Shown: positions 29,156 to 42,388 of the stretch, piece by piece
Position numbering within the stretch: the stretch's first letter is position 1
Layout: each line of letters starts with the position of its first letter
NCBI GenBank assembly: GCA_905331475.1
Contig: CAJNYU010003734.1
Location: 124,001 to 188,000, forward strand
Source of the DNA: Rotaria socialis
Lineage: Eukaryota > Rotifera > Eurotatoria > Philodinida > Philodinidae
Length of the DNA stretch: 64,000 nt
Direction of reading: 5' to 3'
Program-made: the position numbers and the translations under genes
Notes under the pieces: model-generated
Database searches by the model: none
Seen by the model: the letters and a program-made list of their open reading frames with translations, nothing else
Told to the model about the DNA's origin: nothing

Positions 29156-29685
29156 TAACAATTCATTGATTTTGTTTTTCTTTTAATTTTCTCTTTCTTC
29201 AAGCGTACCACCATGTAAAAATTCTAAATAAATGACAATATTCTATACTCGCTTGGCCATTATATTACTAATATCAATAGCGACTGAGTTAAAAATAGTT
29301 CCATTCCTATCAGAGATAAGATTCATCAACGTATGCATTTTTAAAGTTATTTTGTTGATGCATGATAAGAACAATAAACGTAATTTATTTTTATTGTTTA
29401 CATATTTGATAATAGTTATTTCGATAAACTTAAAAATAATAATAATATTTGAATAAAAAAACAGACTATAATATAGCAATTTAATCATTCGGTCCCTCTA
29501 TTCTGCAATTCCATTGTTAGAAGTCTTAACGATACGTTGTGTGTAAAATCTATTCTAGATAATAATTTATTTTGTCATTATTGCATTTGCTATGGTAGTA
29601 GATAAAACTTTGCTTAATTCTATTCTTGTTTATTTTTCATTTTCAATTAAAGAAAAATTTACATACAAAAAAAAGCAAAGAAAAA
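29156..29685. other. Convergent 3' ends: lipase and hnRNP L
   Basis: A 530-bp spacer between two convergent genes. It is AT-rich with candidate polyadenylation signals on each strand (AAATAAA-like at about 29226). Short open frames of 60-80 codons on both strands have no recognisable content. Confidence 0.45.
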
Positions 29686-32600
29686 CTATGCTGGTGGGCT
29701 ACTGTGACGACGTCGACGATGTTCACTAGAACTTCCATTTCGTTTACCATCATCTGGAGATTTTTCACGATGATGTCGGCGGCCATTTTCAATTGTTACT
29801 GTAGCTAAACTAGTATCCATTTCTTCTCCAAGTTGTGCATCTTCATCGGTAATGGGTGTTGCGGAAAATGTTAACTTGAAAAAAAATGGCCAATTAGATG
29901 CTAAAAAAAGAATACGATAAGAAAATAGATTGTATTCTTATCTTTTTGTTAAATCAAAAAGTACATACATTGATGAGGTATTGGATAATTATTTGCTAAA
30001 ATTAAGCATTCGCAAGCATCCGTAATTGTTCGAAATTCAGCTAGACCAGTAACACCTTTTGGTTGATTATTTCCTCGACGATTGCGATCATCTATGATTA
30101 AAATAATTATGAATTTATTAACTATGGAAGGAAATAAAGCATACGATGTGACTCCTTTCTTGGTGGAAAATTCTTCACTTTAACTGGTCGTTTTGCACCA
30201 AGATCTTCAAAAAATCGTACGATATCAACTTCAAGCATATTCGGTGGTGTATTAAAATAATATAAAACATGCGATGGTGCAACGGGTCGATTTTTAATTG
30301 CTTGATCACTTGTTAAATATCGATTATTACGATTAGTATCAAATTCCATATAAGATGGTTCACCATTTTCTAATGGAAATGGCCGAGTCATGTGTTGAAT
30401 TTCAAGTTGTCGTGAAGGGCTAAAACATTTTTAAGGAAAATAATTTCGCTTTTTAATCACATGAAAAATAAATAATTTAGCATACACAATAATAAATGTT
30501 TGTCCAAAAATAAATGTTGAATTGAGACTTTTTAAATGTTGTCGAAGATTTTCACAATGATTCATTTGTATCATAGCACCACCTTCTTTCGATTTTAAAA
30601 ATTTAACCTATGAAAACGAAATCATAATTGCATTGATGAATTCATTTCTTCTATTACATACACGTAAAACATTGCCATAGAGACAAAGTAAATTAAATAA
30701 TCTCTCACAATTCCAACTAGGTGAAGATAAACCTTCAACATTGAATACACAACAATCCGATTTTTCTATTGGGTTTGACGATGATGGTGGTGATGCTTCA
30801 CGAAAACGATTGGATCCAACTGAATATGGTAGTAGACGTTGTGGATGATCAAATGTGTCCAATTGTTGAGCAATCAAATGTGGATTATTACTAAATAGTT
30901 GTTGTGGTTGTTGTTGTTGTTGTTGTTGTTGTTGATGAAAACTTCCGGGTTCATCGCGTGATGATGGTCGATCATGAGTTGATGCAAACGATGATGAACT
31001 TCGACTTAAAAATCGATCCAATTCTGGTTGTAATGCTGCTGATGGAAATCTTGTATTCGACTATGAAAAGAATCACAATATGAAAACATTGTTCCCGATA
31101 ACGAAAGTCATCCTATAGTGAAGTTCTAATATTTTTTATGATATTGAACTAATATGCTGAATAAATTCACGTGACAATGCATCCTGATTGTTTGTAATAA
31201 CCCGCCCTTGCTTATAGCACATGATATTGTCTTGTCATTGAGAATTCATATTGACAAACAAACTTGGTCTTAAGGTTTGGAATTATCATAAACTAGAGTG
31301 TAGTGTCTTTGAAGTATGTTTTTAACGAAAGAAAGAATACAATTGAACCAATGAAGTGTTTACGATCTGAGCTTACCGGCGCATTTAGATAGTCAAAAGT
31401 ATCAATTCAATATCATCAAGAATAGTAATCATTCATGGTGAGCAGCTAATTTTATCTAAGACTAAAGATGTACAACATGAAGAAACTTACTGCAAAAGAT
31501 TCATTGCCAAGTATAGGTGGTTCTAAAAGTTGGAAAAAGTGGTAAAATTAATTTTATTTTTGTAGTTTCTCTTATACCGAAACGGTCAACTCGTGGTGGA
31601 GACGATAATAAAGTTTTACGACGAGCATATCCTAAAAATGTGAATTGTATCAAATAATTTTCCTTAAGATCAATATTAAACGAAGAAGAAAAATAGTAAA
31701 ATCGAGACTAGAAAAACTAGTTATACATTGATAATAAATTGTTTAACCAGCACGACGATCACAATCTAAATAGAATACGAACAAGCATTAAAAACAAATA
31801 TGTTAATCATGATAAATTTTAATCATTTCAAGTCTTAATTAAACTCAACGCAATGTTATTCTACATGAAAATAGAATCTTTATCGAATGTTGAATGTTAA
31901 AAATCTAATTGATGAATTGCGAAAGAAAACTAATCGTATTATTAGTATTGATCAGAAAATTTATATTCGAGAAAGCGGAAAAAACTTCCCATCCAATATA
32001 ATAATATGCCAATCAAATTTTCAATCAAAATAAAATCTCGATTAGCCAATGAATTTATAAATGTGAAGTTATTCAGATGTATTTTATATATTAAAACAAA
32101 TAGAGATGGTTTATTGATGTATTGAAAAATTTTCTTTAAACAATTGTTGATATTTATTAAAACTAAATTAACACTCGATATGTGATTTGAAATGTAAACT
32201 ATCATTGATAAATTAAAATAAGTAGAAATTTTATTTTTGTTCTTTCATTTAAGTGATTAATGATCTTTGCTTTTTATAATAACTAAATGTATTGTTGCGT
32301 TTTCAAAAGAAACTTTGTCTCAATTAAAACATTCAAGCTAATTACTTATCCTATTAATATATTTTATTAATTTTTGTTAACTAACAAAACTATTTTCATT
32401 GTTTTACAAGATAATAATTAGATAGAGAGTATTAACTAACAATTTAAACATAAGAATATGGAATAATATGCTATCAGTTTATTTTTATAGTTATAATAAG
32501 ACGATTTTTTTTATTTTGTGTTGATACGATTCATCATTTGTCGAACAAATAATGTATAGATTAGTACTACTATTGAGTATGAAGGAGAAATTTGCAGCAA

Positions 32601-34749
32601 TTATTGGAAATATATCGAAGTGAAAACTATGATAACGAAAGTAAGACTACGATTTTACAAAACAAATAGACGAATGAAGAAATTTCTTCATCCGACTGAT
32701 GCCATTTTCATTGATATTTTTTCGTACATATGAAAGATTTCTTTTTCTAAGAGAAAATCTAAAATGTGAGTATTTTCTTATTATTCACTTGCATCAACGT
32801 GCGACTAGATTGCTTCCAATTATATCAATCGATATGATATTAATTGATAAGTCTGATAAAATTCTATCTGACTCAATTCTTCAAACAAATGTTTTTGCTA
32901 AAATAGCACTTTCTGTCGAAATGAACGTTCTTCAAATTCGTCAAGATCTTCCGCTAGACGGTATATTTGAATCAACTGATAATTTTACCAGCATATTCTT
33001 TCTATTGGAAGGTTTTTTTTTCAAAAAGGAATATAAATTGAAGAAAATTAATAAAAGCTTCTAAGCAAATTTAACTCTCTGTCTTTTAGTATATCTTGAA
33101 AATGTCAATCAAAGAAGCTCTATCAGTTCAAATAATTTGAAACTTTTTCTTCCAATAAATTTCCTTCATGTGTTCAAAATATAATAAATATTCTAGATGA
33201 ATTACAAGCCATGCGTCATCAGAAGAAGACCTGTCTAGTTGAAATTAATTGTATAGCAAAAAAAAGAAACAATTGCACGTTGATAAAAAAATGATTTTAA
33301 ATCAGGAAACTTGAAATGTAATTTCAGAAAAAAAAATCAATCGTTATTAGTTTTGATATAAAATTTAAACGCTAAATCTATCCTATAATATGATTTATTA
33401 TGTTAATATGTGTTATTCTTTTAATTGTTCATCATATTTAGTTTTATGCTTAATATTTATTGCGATGATTACTTACATTTCCTTTTTTTATTTGTGTACA
33501 TAATTAGTTATGAATAATGATAATAATTTTAACAATCAATTGTCACAATTTTTAAGGTATAGATAATTATTTAATGTGATATATATATATATACACCCAG
33601 ACGTCTAATTATATAAATTTTTCATCAATATGTTTTATATACGAGTATTTAGTTATGTGTAGTATTATGAATTGATTGTTGTTGCTTTCATGCATAATAA
33701 AAAATGTCTTGATTTATGGTATTTTGCAGTTTGTTGTGAGAAATAAGATACGTAGGAATATTTTCGTATGAATTATATGAGATTGTAAATAGATTTTAAC
33801 TTCCATCAACCATTTATACTTACTGTTTTCATCAACTGTTAAATCGAGATTGTCTTGATCATTACCACGTACGACAAGATGTTTAAGCTAAATGAGAAAA
33901 GAAAGCGAAGTGTTTCTATATTTCATACAACAAAATATGTGTTTTTTTACATTGGCAAATTCAATTTTCAGTGTACAACAACCAGAATAAATATCAGCCT
34001 GAAAAAAGATTATTTAAAATGATAAATGAGCACATGACCGAAAGGAAATACATACACCATCAAGCTCATCTTTTACTTTTCTTGCTGTGTCCATAGAATC
34101 AAATTCAATCAAAACTTGAAGAATACGTTTACGTAATATACAGATACGTAATACTTGTCCAGTGATCGCACAAATCTTCCGCATAACATCCTGAAATGAA
34201 GACAATTTTTGTTTGATTTTGAAAATCTATCAAAAATATTTATTAAAAACTTACAAGAGTGATTGGATATTTAGCATTTTGAACTGTAAAACAGAGTACG
34301 GCTGTTTCGTTCAATGTTATATTTGTGAATTGACCATGAGCTCTACAATAAGATAAAAACATGTAATTCAAGGTTTATAAATATAACCACATTTTATACT
34401 CGGATCGTTGATCAATATCATTTCTTTCTAAAAATTTCACATTATGATCCTCTTCAAGTGAATCCCACTTCATACGATGAGGTGCACTCAAACTATCGCT
34501 ACGCGAATCATCACCACGCATTCGTTTCACACCTTGTCCACTACTATAACCTCCCATATTATTTGTATTACTGTTATTACGATTGTTCATCGACATATAA
34601 TTATTATTATTATTACTTCCTCGCTGTTGATGCATACTATGATAAATAATAAACAGAAGTAGTTAAATGGTAACAATAAAAATAAAAATATACTTTTGAC
34701 GAGGACCTGACATGTGGTGTGATGAATTTGAATACAAACGCTTATCCAT
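29686..34749 (-). CDS. HNRNPL: hnRNP L-like RNA-binding splicing regulator (three RRMs)
   Basis: Fourteen exons give about 621 aa: 34749-34694, 34636-34400, 34342-34255, 34190-34056, 33998-33951, 33887-33824, 31765-31748, 31631-31578, 31522-31491, 31060-30662, 30607-30486, 30419-30145, 30091-29969, 29900-29686. A Asn/Gly-rich N-terminus leads to an RRM equivalent to hnRNP L RRM2 (AVLCFTVQNAKYPIT, then ADIYSGCCTLKIEFAN). After a Q-rich linker with nine consecutive Gln comes the RRM3 equivalent (WNCERLFNLLCLYGNV), then the RRM4 equivalent (PSHVLYYFNTPPN). The tail is RRRRHSSPPA. Known: hnRNP L binds CA-repeat RNA and regulates alternative splicing in the nucleus. RRM1 is not encoded here (see finding). 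The 18-bp exon at 31748-31765 and the 2-kb intron before it are the least certain parts. An upstream 27-bp AG/GT-bounded block near 34830 may be a non-coding 5' exon. Confidence 0.9.
32699..33064 (+). other. Orphan ORF inside the large hnRNP L intron
   Basis: A 121-codon plus-strand frame (MPFSLIFFRTYERFLFL...) lies in the 2-kb intron, antisense to the host. It includes a stretch (IDMILIDKSDKILSDSILQ) with more ordered composition than random AT-rich DNA. I recognise no family and see no partner exon, promoter or terminator. It could be a relic of an inserted gene or chance. Confidence 0.2.
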
Positions 34750-35478
34750 TGGTAAAAAAGATTGATTGGATTTGTTTTGGAATTTATTTAAGTAATAGAA
34801 TTGCTTTTTTTTCTTCCGTTCTTTTACCGGTAATAATGATGAACTGTTGAAATTCTAAAAATGAAGAAAACATTTCATTGGATGTTATTTATACCAATAT
34901 AAAAGTTGCTTGATCAAAGTGCATCGGCACGGAGATGAAAGTCAACAAAAATGGTTACCTAGAAGCTTGTAGTATGAAATTCTTATTTATGATGAACTTC
35001 TTAAAACGTTGATTGTTACCAAGTATTACAATAATTTGTTGTCATGCCGTAAAAATTTATTTTGCTTATCTGTTTCTTTTTCTTAATTTTCAATAGAAAA
35101 AAGTCTCTAATAAATCATCCATATCAAGATTATCTAAATTGAATAAAATCAAGATAATCCTTCACTAAAATCAACTGCATAGTCTTACAGAGAAATTTAG
35201 ACTCTTGTTGAGTGTTTGTATTTAAATATTAGTTTCGATATAACTTCTTTAGAATACTGATTAAAAGTATTGTATTGAGAAAAGTAAGCTGTATGATTCA
35301 TAAGCGCTGTGAGAAAAGACAATAACTTCATGAACGGACCGGCCATGAGCAATGGGAGTGTTTAACAGAATAGAAAATGCCATCAATCATTCATCAATCT
35401 GATATTATGATATGAGTTTTTTTCTTCCATTGTTCTCGCAGACGGAAATGTGCATCATACAGAGATATATAAAACGAA
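34750..35478. other. Divergent spacer: hnRNP L / F-box pseudogene
   Basis: 729 bp between the hnRNP L start (-) and the F-box relic (+). It should contain the hnRNP L promoter and perhaps a short 5' UTR exon near 34832-34858. No RRM-coding sequence is present, which bears on the missing RRM1. Confidence 0.45.
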
Positions 35479-37218
35479 ATGAATAAACGATATCTAAATA
35501 TTAGAATGAATACTTGGGATATCAATCATCCCAATATAATTGATTTACCTAATGAAATATTCCTCATATTTTTCAATAAATTAAATACAGTTGATCTTCT
35601 ATATTCGCTTGTGGATATTAATGAGCGATTAGTTTCTGATTTACTTCTCCATATTCGAAATCTTGATTCGACGAGTCTGGTTATGAAGTCATATTATGAT
35701 CGTACTTCTTCAAAAGACAACCATGTTCTTAATAGCATATGTGAAAAAATGTTACCTCGAATTCATCATCAACTAAATAAACTTGCTGTTGAGCAAGATT
35801 CAATGGAACATATTCTTCGTACTGTTAATTATCCTCAGCTTCACTCGTTATCACTTGTTAATTTTCAAGAAGAAATACTTTTTCAATATTTAACAAGTAG
35901 ATTATTTAGAGTTAATCTAGAAAATGATGAAATTGTATGACGTAAATTAATAATTAATTTTACTCGTTTTTCGAATTCAAGATGATTCAATTCTTCATAG
36001 GCTTCGCATTAAAAATATTGATGTTTCATACGAGCCAGAATCTCAAGTGTCTAAAATTTTATCAAGTATATTTGTATTGATTTTATCTGTATGTCAACGA
36101 TTGATACATTTGAGTTTTTGTTAATTCTTCCCTGATCGTCACACATCGATTTCTATTTGCAAACTACCATTAAGAAGTTGCATGTCTTCAACTTTAACTA
36201 AATTGAAAATTAATGTCGAAACTTTTAATGATTATCTTTATCTTCTTGGAAATCTCAAGTCTTTATCAACATTAATTATTGATGTGAAATTAATATTATT
36301 CAGCTCATCACGCATAAATAATACGGTATACAATTTCGATTCTCGTATTTTGAAAAGAAACAAATTCTTAATTCTATATTTATTGTAGAATAAACTTCCC
36401 GAATTGAAATGCTTCTCATTGGCATCGATTCATTTCACAAGTCATTATGAGAATTAAATTATTCCATTACTTCGCCGAATGATAAATCTTGAAGAATTGA
36501 CTGTATTCTTGCTAATAATGAGAACACATTCTACTACTTATCTTGATGGTATTCAATTACATGATCAAATTCTTATTTATATACCACGACTGAACAAATT
36601 TACTTTCAGTATAAACACAGGTGTTATCAATGAAAATGTTGAAAATGATCTTCCATCGAGCGAAGGTATTCAACATAGTCTTATTGGAAAAGAATATAAA
36701 CAAGTTGGTTCGTGGATTCACCGTAGATCGGAGGACAATGTAGGTATACCGCATATCTATACAATTCCATATCAATTTGAATATTTCGCTTATATTAGCA
36801 GCTCTTTTCAAGGTGGTATATGTTTGATACAGTTCGAAATTTAACAATGGCTGATATGTATCCTTTTGAACATGATTTATTCAAACTTGTGTCTCAAAGT
36901 TTTCCTCTTCTCAAAGAGTTGCGCATTAATAATTATCAACCACAAAAAAATAAGCAAAATTCCTCGATAATAATTACATTTCATCATCGTATTCTTGTGG
37001 ATGTCACTGATGCTCATGTGGATTATGCTAAACAATTTATTTACGATAAAAACATTCATCTTCCTTGTTTGTTAGATTTATGCATCAAATACGAATCACT
37101 TGCTGTGGCAACAAACAATTTTACCAATAGTACAAAACTTCACAATTGTGATAAATTAAAAAGACTTCATATAGATCTATTTGTACGACCAAAAACTTTT
37201 CATCAATATTTTCCTTGA
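35479..37218 (+). pseudogene. Decayed bdelloid-type F-box/LRR-like gene
   Basis: The start encodes an F-box: LPNEIFLIFFNKLNTVDLLY at about residues 22-41, of the type expanded in bdelloid rotifers. LRR-like blocks follow (LSTLIIDVKL; MINLEELTV; SFPLLKELRINNYQPQKN; HLPCLLDLCIKYESL; KLKRLHIDL), ending HQYFP. The blocks do not share one frame. The frame breaks near 35940, there are in-frame stops at 36122 and 36455, and a small frameshift lies at about 36815, within the conserved FQGG..FDTVRNL stretch. One intron (about 36325-36389, GTATAC..TTGTAG) still splices in phase. Known: F-box proteins recruit substrates to SCF ubiquitin ligases. The lesions imply an inactive copy, unless unresolved introns bypass them. 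The 5' F-box alone could still be translated (153 codons). Confidence 0.75.
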
Positions 37219-39924
37219 TTATACATATTAATTTTGTTAGAAATTCTTTCAATAAAAGAAAATAGGTTTTGAAAGTGAAATATACTTGAATCAGATAAAA
37301 TGAAATCATAATAACAAGAGATGGATACATTTTTTCATATAGATGTAGGTCTTCAACAAAAACAAAAATTGTACTAGCATTCTATTATTTATACAGTTAT
37401 TTTTTGCCCGAATTTTAAAATTCATAGAGACGTAAATAATACAGTTTTTACTAATAGCAGTATTTTTTTTAATATTACAATTAAAGCCAATACAATACAT
37501 TCTCACAAGAAAGAAATAAAAACATGAATTGAAAAAACAAGTATGTAATTGAAATTAATTAAATCTAAAAAACATAAGAAAAACAAGAGTCTGAAGTAAA
37601 TGATATGAATAAATGTCTCAAAACAAGTAAATATGATGATGTGATCACACTCATTTGACATCGACACAGAATCTTCCTAACATCAAATAACAACACTTAT
37701 TTTATTTTAGTCGTCCATTAAAATCTTTTCTTTTTCTTGCATCATCATATAAAGAGAATTCGCCTATCATATTAACAATCATAATTTAAGAGACAGTCCA
37801 TGAAACAATCGAGCATTTAATATCAATAAATAATATTGATCCGATTCAAACTTATGTTCAATTAGATGCTGCTGGAAATGGTATGAAATCGCTTGGAATT
37901 ATTTTTCTAAATTACTAACTAGAAGAAAATCTGCACAAGAAATGTTTGTTCTTATTTATAGTTTATACAAATTTTGATGATAAGATAGTATTGACATCTA
38001 TTATATCATGTATAAAATATTATTCTGAAGGTAACCAATTTTCTGTTTCAGTTTCTGAGCGCTTAGGACATATCAATACTCATTAAATACATATTTAGCT
38101 TTTAAAAAGTGAACTTTTATTTTAGAAATGTTTTTTCTTCTTTCTCTTAGGTTGTTATTATAACAAGATTTGCAACTCTAAAGATCCATACTTGAAATTT
38201 ATTGTTGTTAGTTCAAATATAATCATCATCGGTAATTTGTTTTATTATTCATTAATCATTATTTAAAGTAAAAGATAAAATAAGAACATCACAAGAATTG
38301 GGTACTGTAAGAATCTATAAAATAGCAAAAACAATGAGCGAAATTAGTGACTTTGAATATTTTTCAGGCATAAGATTTGTCGTTTTGAATTAATTAATTA
38401 ATTAATTAATATATAGTTACCGATGAAGTTAATATAATTGAGAATTTATTGAATATAAATTAGCTAGAAAACGATTATTGAAGGCAAATCATTACACAAT
38501 CTATTACTGATCACTTATTCAACGAGAGAAATATGATCGTATTATTTACTTGGAGCAGTGTTTTCTCTAATTATTTATTGCATTCTTTTGGCATAGACAC
38601 TTTTGAATAGAACATATTGACAAACTTGATGTAACAAAACGAATGAATTATTATCAACTTTTATCTTGTTTTTCTGCAAGTGTTCTTTTTTTCGTATCTG
38701 ATTTAATTAATGAATGGCAAAACTATGCATTTACTTTTTCTTGTCACTTGCATAATATTTAAGCCAACCATGTAACATTTTCCTTTCAATAACAAAACAG
38801 TATTGATCTCCGTCATATCTCATGACGAATTTGTTTTTATATTTTATTTCTGATAAGAAATTTTTATTGATAGTTTTTCTTGGAACGAATAGAAACTAAT
38901 CTATGACACTAAAAACAAGCTATGAAGTACAACGCTTAAAATATTTGTCTTTTTCCAATGTGATCAAACACTTGTAAACTAACTTAGTCTTGGATGCTGA
39001 TTCCAGATATGTTATTATTTTTTTGTTATAATAGTAACTTTCTCTCGAAGTAGCTCTCAAAAAGTAACCAAAAATGCAGAAAATTCTACCATTTGAATAC
39101 TATCCATGCGATTTCTCAGTTGGCCAAGCTCTGTCGAAAATGGAAAGTATATGATTTTGTAGTCCGTGAAAATTGCTATCAATGAGTAAACAAAGATCTA
39201 CTTCAACGCTCCTCGACAAATTTTTATGAGACTAAAAGTGAAACGCTTCAGCTAAAAATCCTCCAACAGTCAGGAATCGGTTCAATAGAATATAGCGAAA
39301 AGTTTATTGAATAAACTTGTTCTTATAGGAGTCGATGGAGAATTAAAGGCTCTATCTAATGAGACTAATCTAATCTAGAAGCGGCATTGTTGTAGAAATT
39401 TATCACCATGACGTTACACCATGTGAATATCAATGCTGAAGAGAGTAATACTCGCAGTACTCACCGCACTAAACATCATCAAATCGATGTGAAATAGCTA
39501 TAAAAGAACTCGGCGTACAATTCTACATCGGAATATACCAAATTTTAAACAATTTAAAAAATAGACCGATTTAGTTTGTTATGCGCCTCACCCCCTTTCA
39601 GAAGCTCATCTAAATAATTTTCAAAAACGCTTTCACAAGGATATTAAGTCTGATTCACAACGTTGTTCAATTTGAATATATCGATTACTATGTCTCATAG
39701 CATGAAAACTATATTTCCTTCTGCTCAAAACTACAGCTAGTCATAGTTTTAGAAAAGACATCGAAATATTCAGTCAGTTACTAAGCTAGTACTCTATACT
39801 AGCTGCAAGACAAGAGTATTGCTCTTTGCTTCCTTCTAATTCATCATCAAAATATCTTCGTAATAGTTCAATTTATATATATTTGTTTAAGGTAATATCA
39901 AGAGATAGATACACAAGATAAATA
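37219..39924. other. Gene-poor 2.7 kb with coding relics
   Basis: No intact gene. Short coding-like pieces remain, for example about 37785-37918 (+) reading ETVHETIEHL..NNIDPIQTYVQLDAAGNG before a stop. These suggest another decayed gene that I cannot name. A tandem TTAA run (AATTAATTAATT) lies at about 38388-38410. Otherwise I see nothing. Confidence 0.4.
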
Positions 39925-42388
39925 TCATAGGAATTGGTTATTTTTTTTGTTTTTCCAAATTAATTTAAGTATGTGAAATTTTCGATTGCATAAAATAAAA
40001 ATTAAGGTAGCCAATAATTGAATACCACCAAGAATATAGAAATAAAAATACAATATTTGTTTACTATTTGGGCACTAAACAAAGAAAGTTACATATATAT
40101 GTGTGTGTGTGCAAATTTACTCATTATTGTATACTTACGTCGAAGTCAAACTTTTTAAGAGTTACTGTCATCAATTTTACATATGCATCACTTATGAATG
40201 ATGATAATCCTAATGAACAAAAGCGTAGACTCATGATGAATGACTGAGCTGAACGTGGTGCAGCCAAATAGGCAAATTCAAAGCTAGCTACCATACCAAA
40301 TACTTCAGATAAACCCATAAACATATATTGTGGTAATTGAGTAAGTATAGATAAATCAGAACTGTTCATGCCTAAAATAAGATAGTAAAAAAAGCAATGT
40401 ACAATAATTACGGCTAACAAATAGATCAATCTCATGAAATACCAGGATGGCATTGTTGCTGTCGAACGTTTTCAATGATGCCAGCAATAAACATAGTAAC
40501 CGACGCTAAAATCATACCGATAACAAATTTTATCAGTATTACAGTTGATTGATCGTAAGCTGCCAAATATTTATAGACAAATGCATTGAGAAATAAGATG
40601 CCAACTAATTTATATTATCGAGATGTGTTAAAAATAATACAAGCCTTTTATGTGATATAAACTTACTAATGATCGAGAGTTGATCACCAACTGACATCCA
40701 TGTTACTAACATTTCTGTATGTGTTACATTTGAAATTTTTGGTATATACATACTTTCGCCTTGTAAAAAAAATGTTGTTTGAATCTAACAAATGATTACA
40801 ATATAACATAAATTAAGTTATGATTCGTAAATCAAATAATTCCTACTTGGTAATAAACAAGCCAATATGGTATCAATAGAATAAATACAATGATAACATT
40901 TCCTAGTGATTTAACATCATTAACAATTCGATCCGTAAATTTGCCACTATTAGATAATCTAGCAAAGTTCAAAATTGAATGTGAACTTCCTTTGATGGGA
41001 CGCAACGGATCTTCTGATTCACTAATAGAATCTTCTAAGAGATTTCCTGAAGCTGAACTTTTGCGAACGCTAGCTTCTAGACGTTGGTCCTTTGCATATT
41101 TTCGTCGTGTCTGAAATGCGTTTATAATTACAGGAACAACTTTTGTGATAATCGTATCATAAGGTGGAATATGAATATAGAATCGATAACCAAAAATAAA
41201 CAATAACGTGGAAACTATAAGAAGTACACCTGCAAAAAGGTACCCATAAAAAAATCGATTGGGATGACTTTGGCCGACTTGAATATATGGAACGACTAAG
41301 GTTGAAAAAATACCACCCATATTTACTGCTATAATATATTTATCAAAATAGCGTATTTTCCCATTTTTTTCTTGAGCTTGTTCAGCTCCAAATACAGCCA
41401 TATTAGCTTGAACGGCACCAACACCGATAGCACTGAAAACAAAAAACAAAGGCGACTACAACACATGAAAAGTAACATCACGATATAGAAATGCTTACGT
41501 AAACATAAGGGTGCCTATGACTGGACCAACACAATGTTCGTTAACTATTGAAGCTATATTCGTTGAATTAATGGCAGGTTGGTTACCACAGATAAATGAA
41601 TGAGTAGATGTATTTGCGATTAAGGAAACAAATAGATAACCGATTAAATATAAAATGAATCCTACGGACAAATATTCAATTAACTTATAGAAGTTTTTCT
41701 TGAACTATATTATTGTCCACTTACCAACAATTATTGTTTTACCTCGACCTAATTTAGCGTCACTCAAAACAGCGAAGATCAATGTCGATATATAGCTTGT
41801 TCCTATATTTCAAAACGAAAAATTAAATTAAAAATACGATTCACTTGTATACGTTGTCTCTTCATTCGAGAAGATAGATGAAACCGGATCGTACAAATAG
41901 GAATCTTTCATATTCTCACTTTACGAATATGAAATGAGAAACGACCCATTTCTGTGAATATAGACGAAAACGCGTAGGCCTCAATTAATCGGGTGATCCA
42001 ATTCTACTAAGTCTATGGTTACAGGAAAGATAATAATAAATCTATGGAAGTTTCATTAACATTATTTCTGTAAGAATTCATAGGACAATGAAAATGAAGA
42101 AATTAAGTTGATTTTCATATATTCTATTTTTGTTAATTAATATTTACCGAAGAAAATAAACGACGCAGTTACACCATTTGTAGTATCCCAATGAACTTCA
42201 CTCAAATGTAAAGTAGTAGCAAGATTTATTATTAATGAATAGAATGCAAGACGTTCCAACGCAGTACTGGTAAGAATGATGAGTATTGCTAATTTTCGTT
42301 CATGTGATTGTCGATTATCAGATTGATCAAGAGGAACACCAGGTCTGGGTATTAGTAAAGATGTTTCATTGGAAGTTGGATCATTCAT
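39925..42388 (-). CDS. SLC15A4: Proton-coupled peptide/histidine transporter, SLC15A3/4 type
   Basis: Eight exons give about 576 aa, close to the usual SLC15A4 length: 42388-42148, 41802-41725, 41661-41499, 41432-40847, 40784-40667, 40604-40443, 40371-40139, 40074-39925. The first helix carries the POT-family ER pair (STALERLAFYS). The PTR2 signature region is visible (FDKYIIAVNMGGIFSTLVVP), and so is LPQYMFMGLSEVFG of the later helices. About twelve hydrophobic segments are present, with a hydrophilic Ser-rich loop (KSSASGNLLEDS) between helices 6 and 7, as in PHT transporters. The N-terminus has the acidic di-Leu-like ETSLLIP, typical of endolysosomal sorting. Known: H+-driven export of histidine and oligopeptides from lysosomes. 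I choose SLC15A3/4 over SLC15A1/2 because there is no large extracellular domain. FBXO4 is divergent upstream. Confidence 0.88.
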
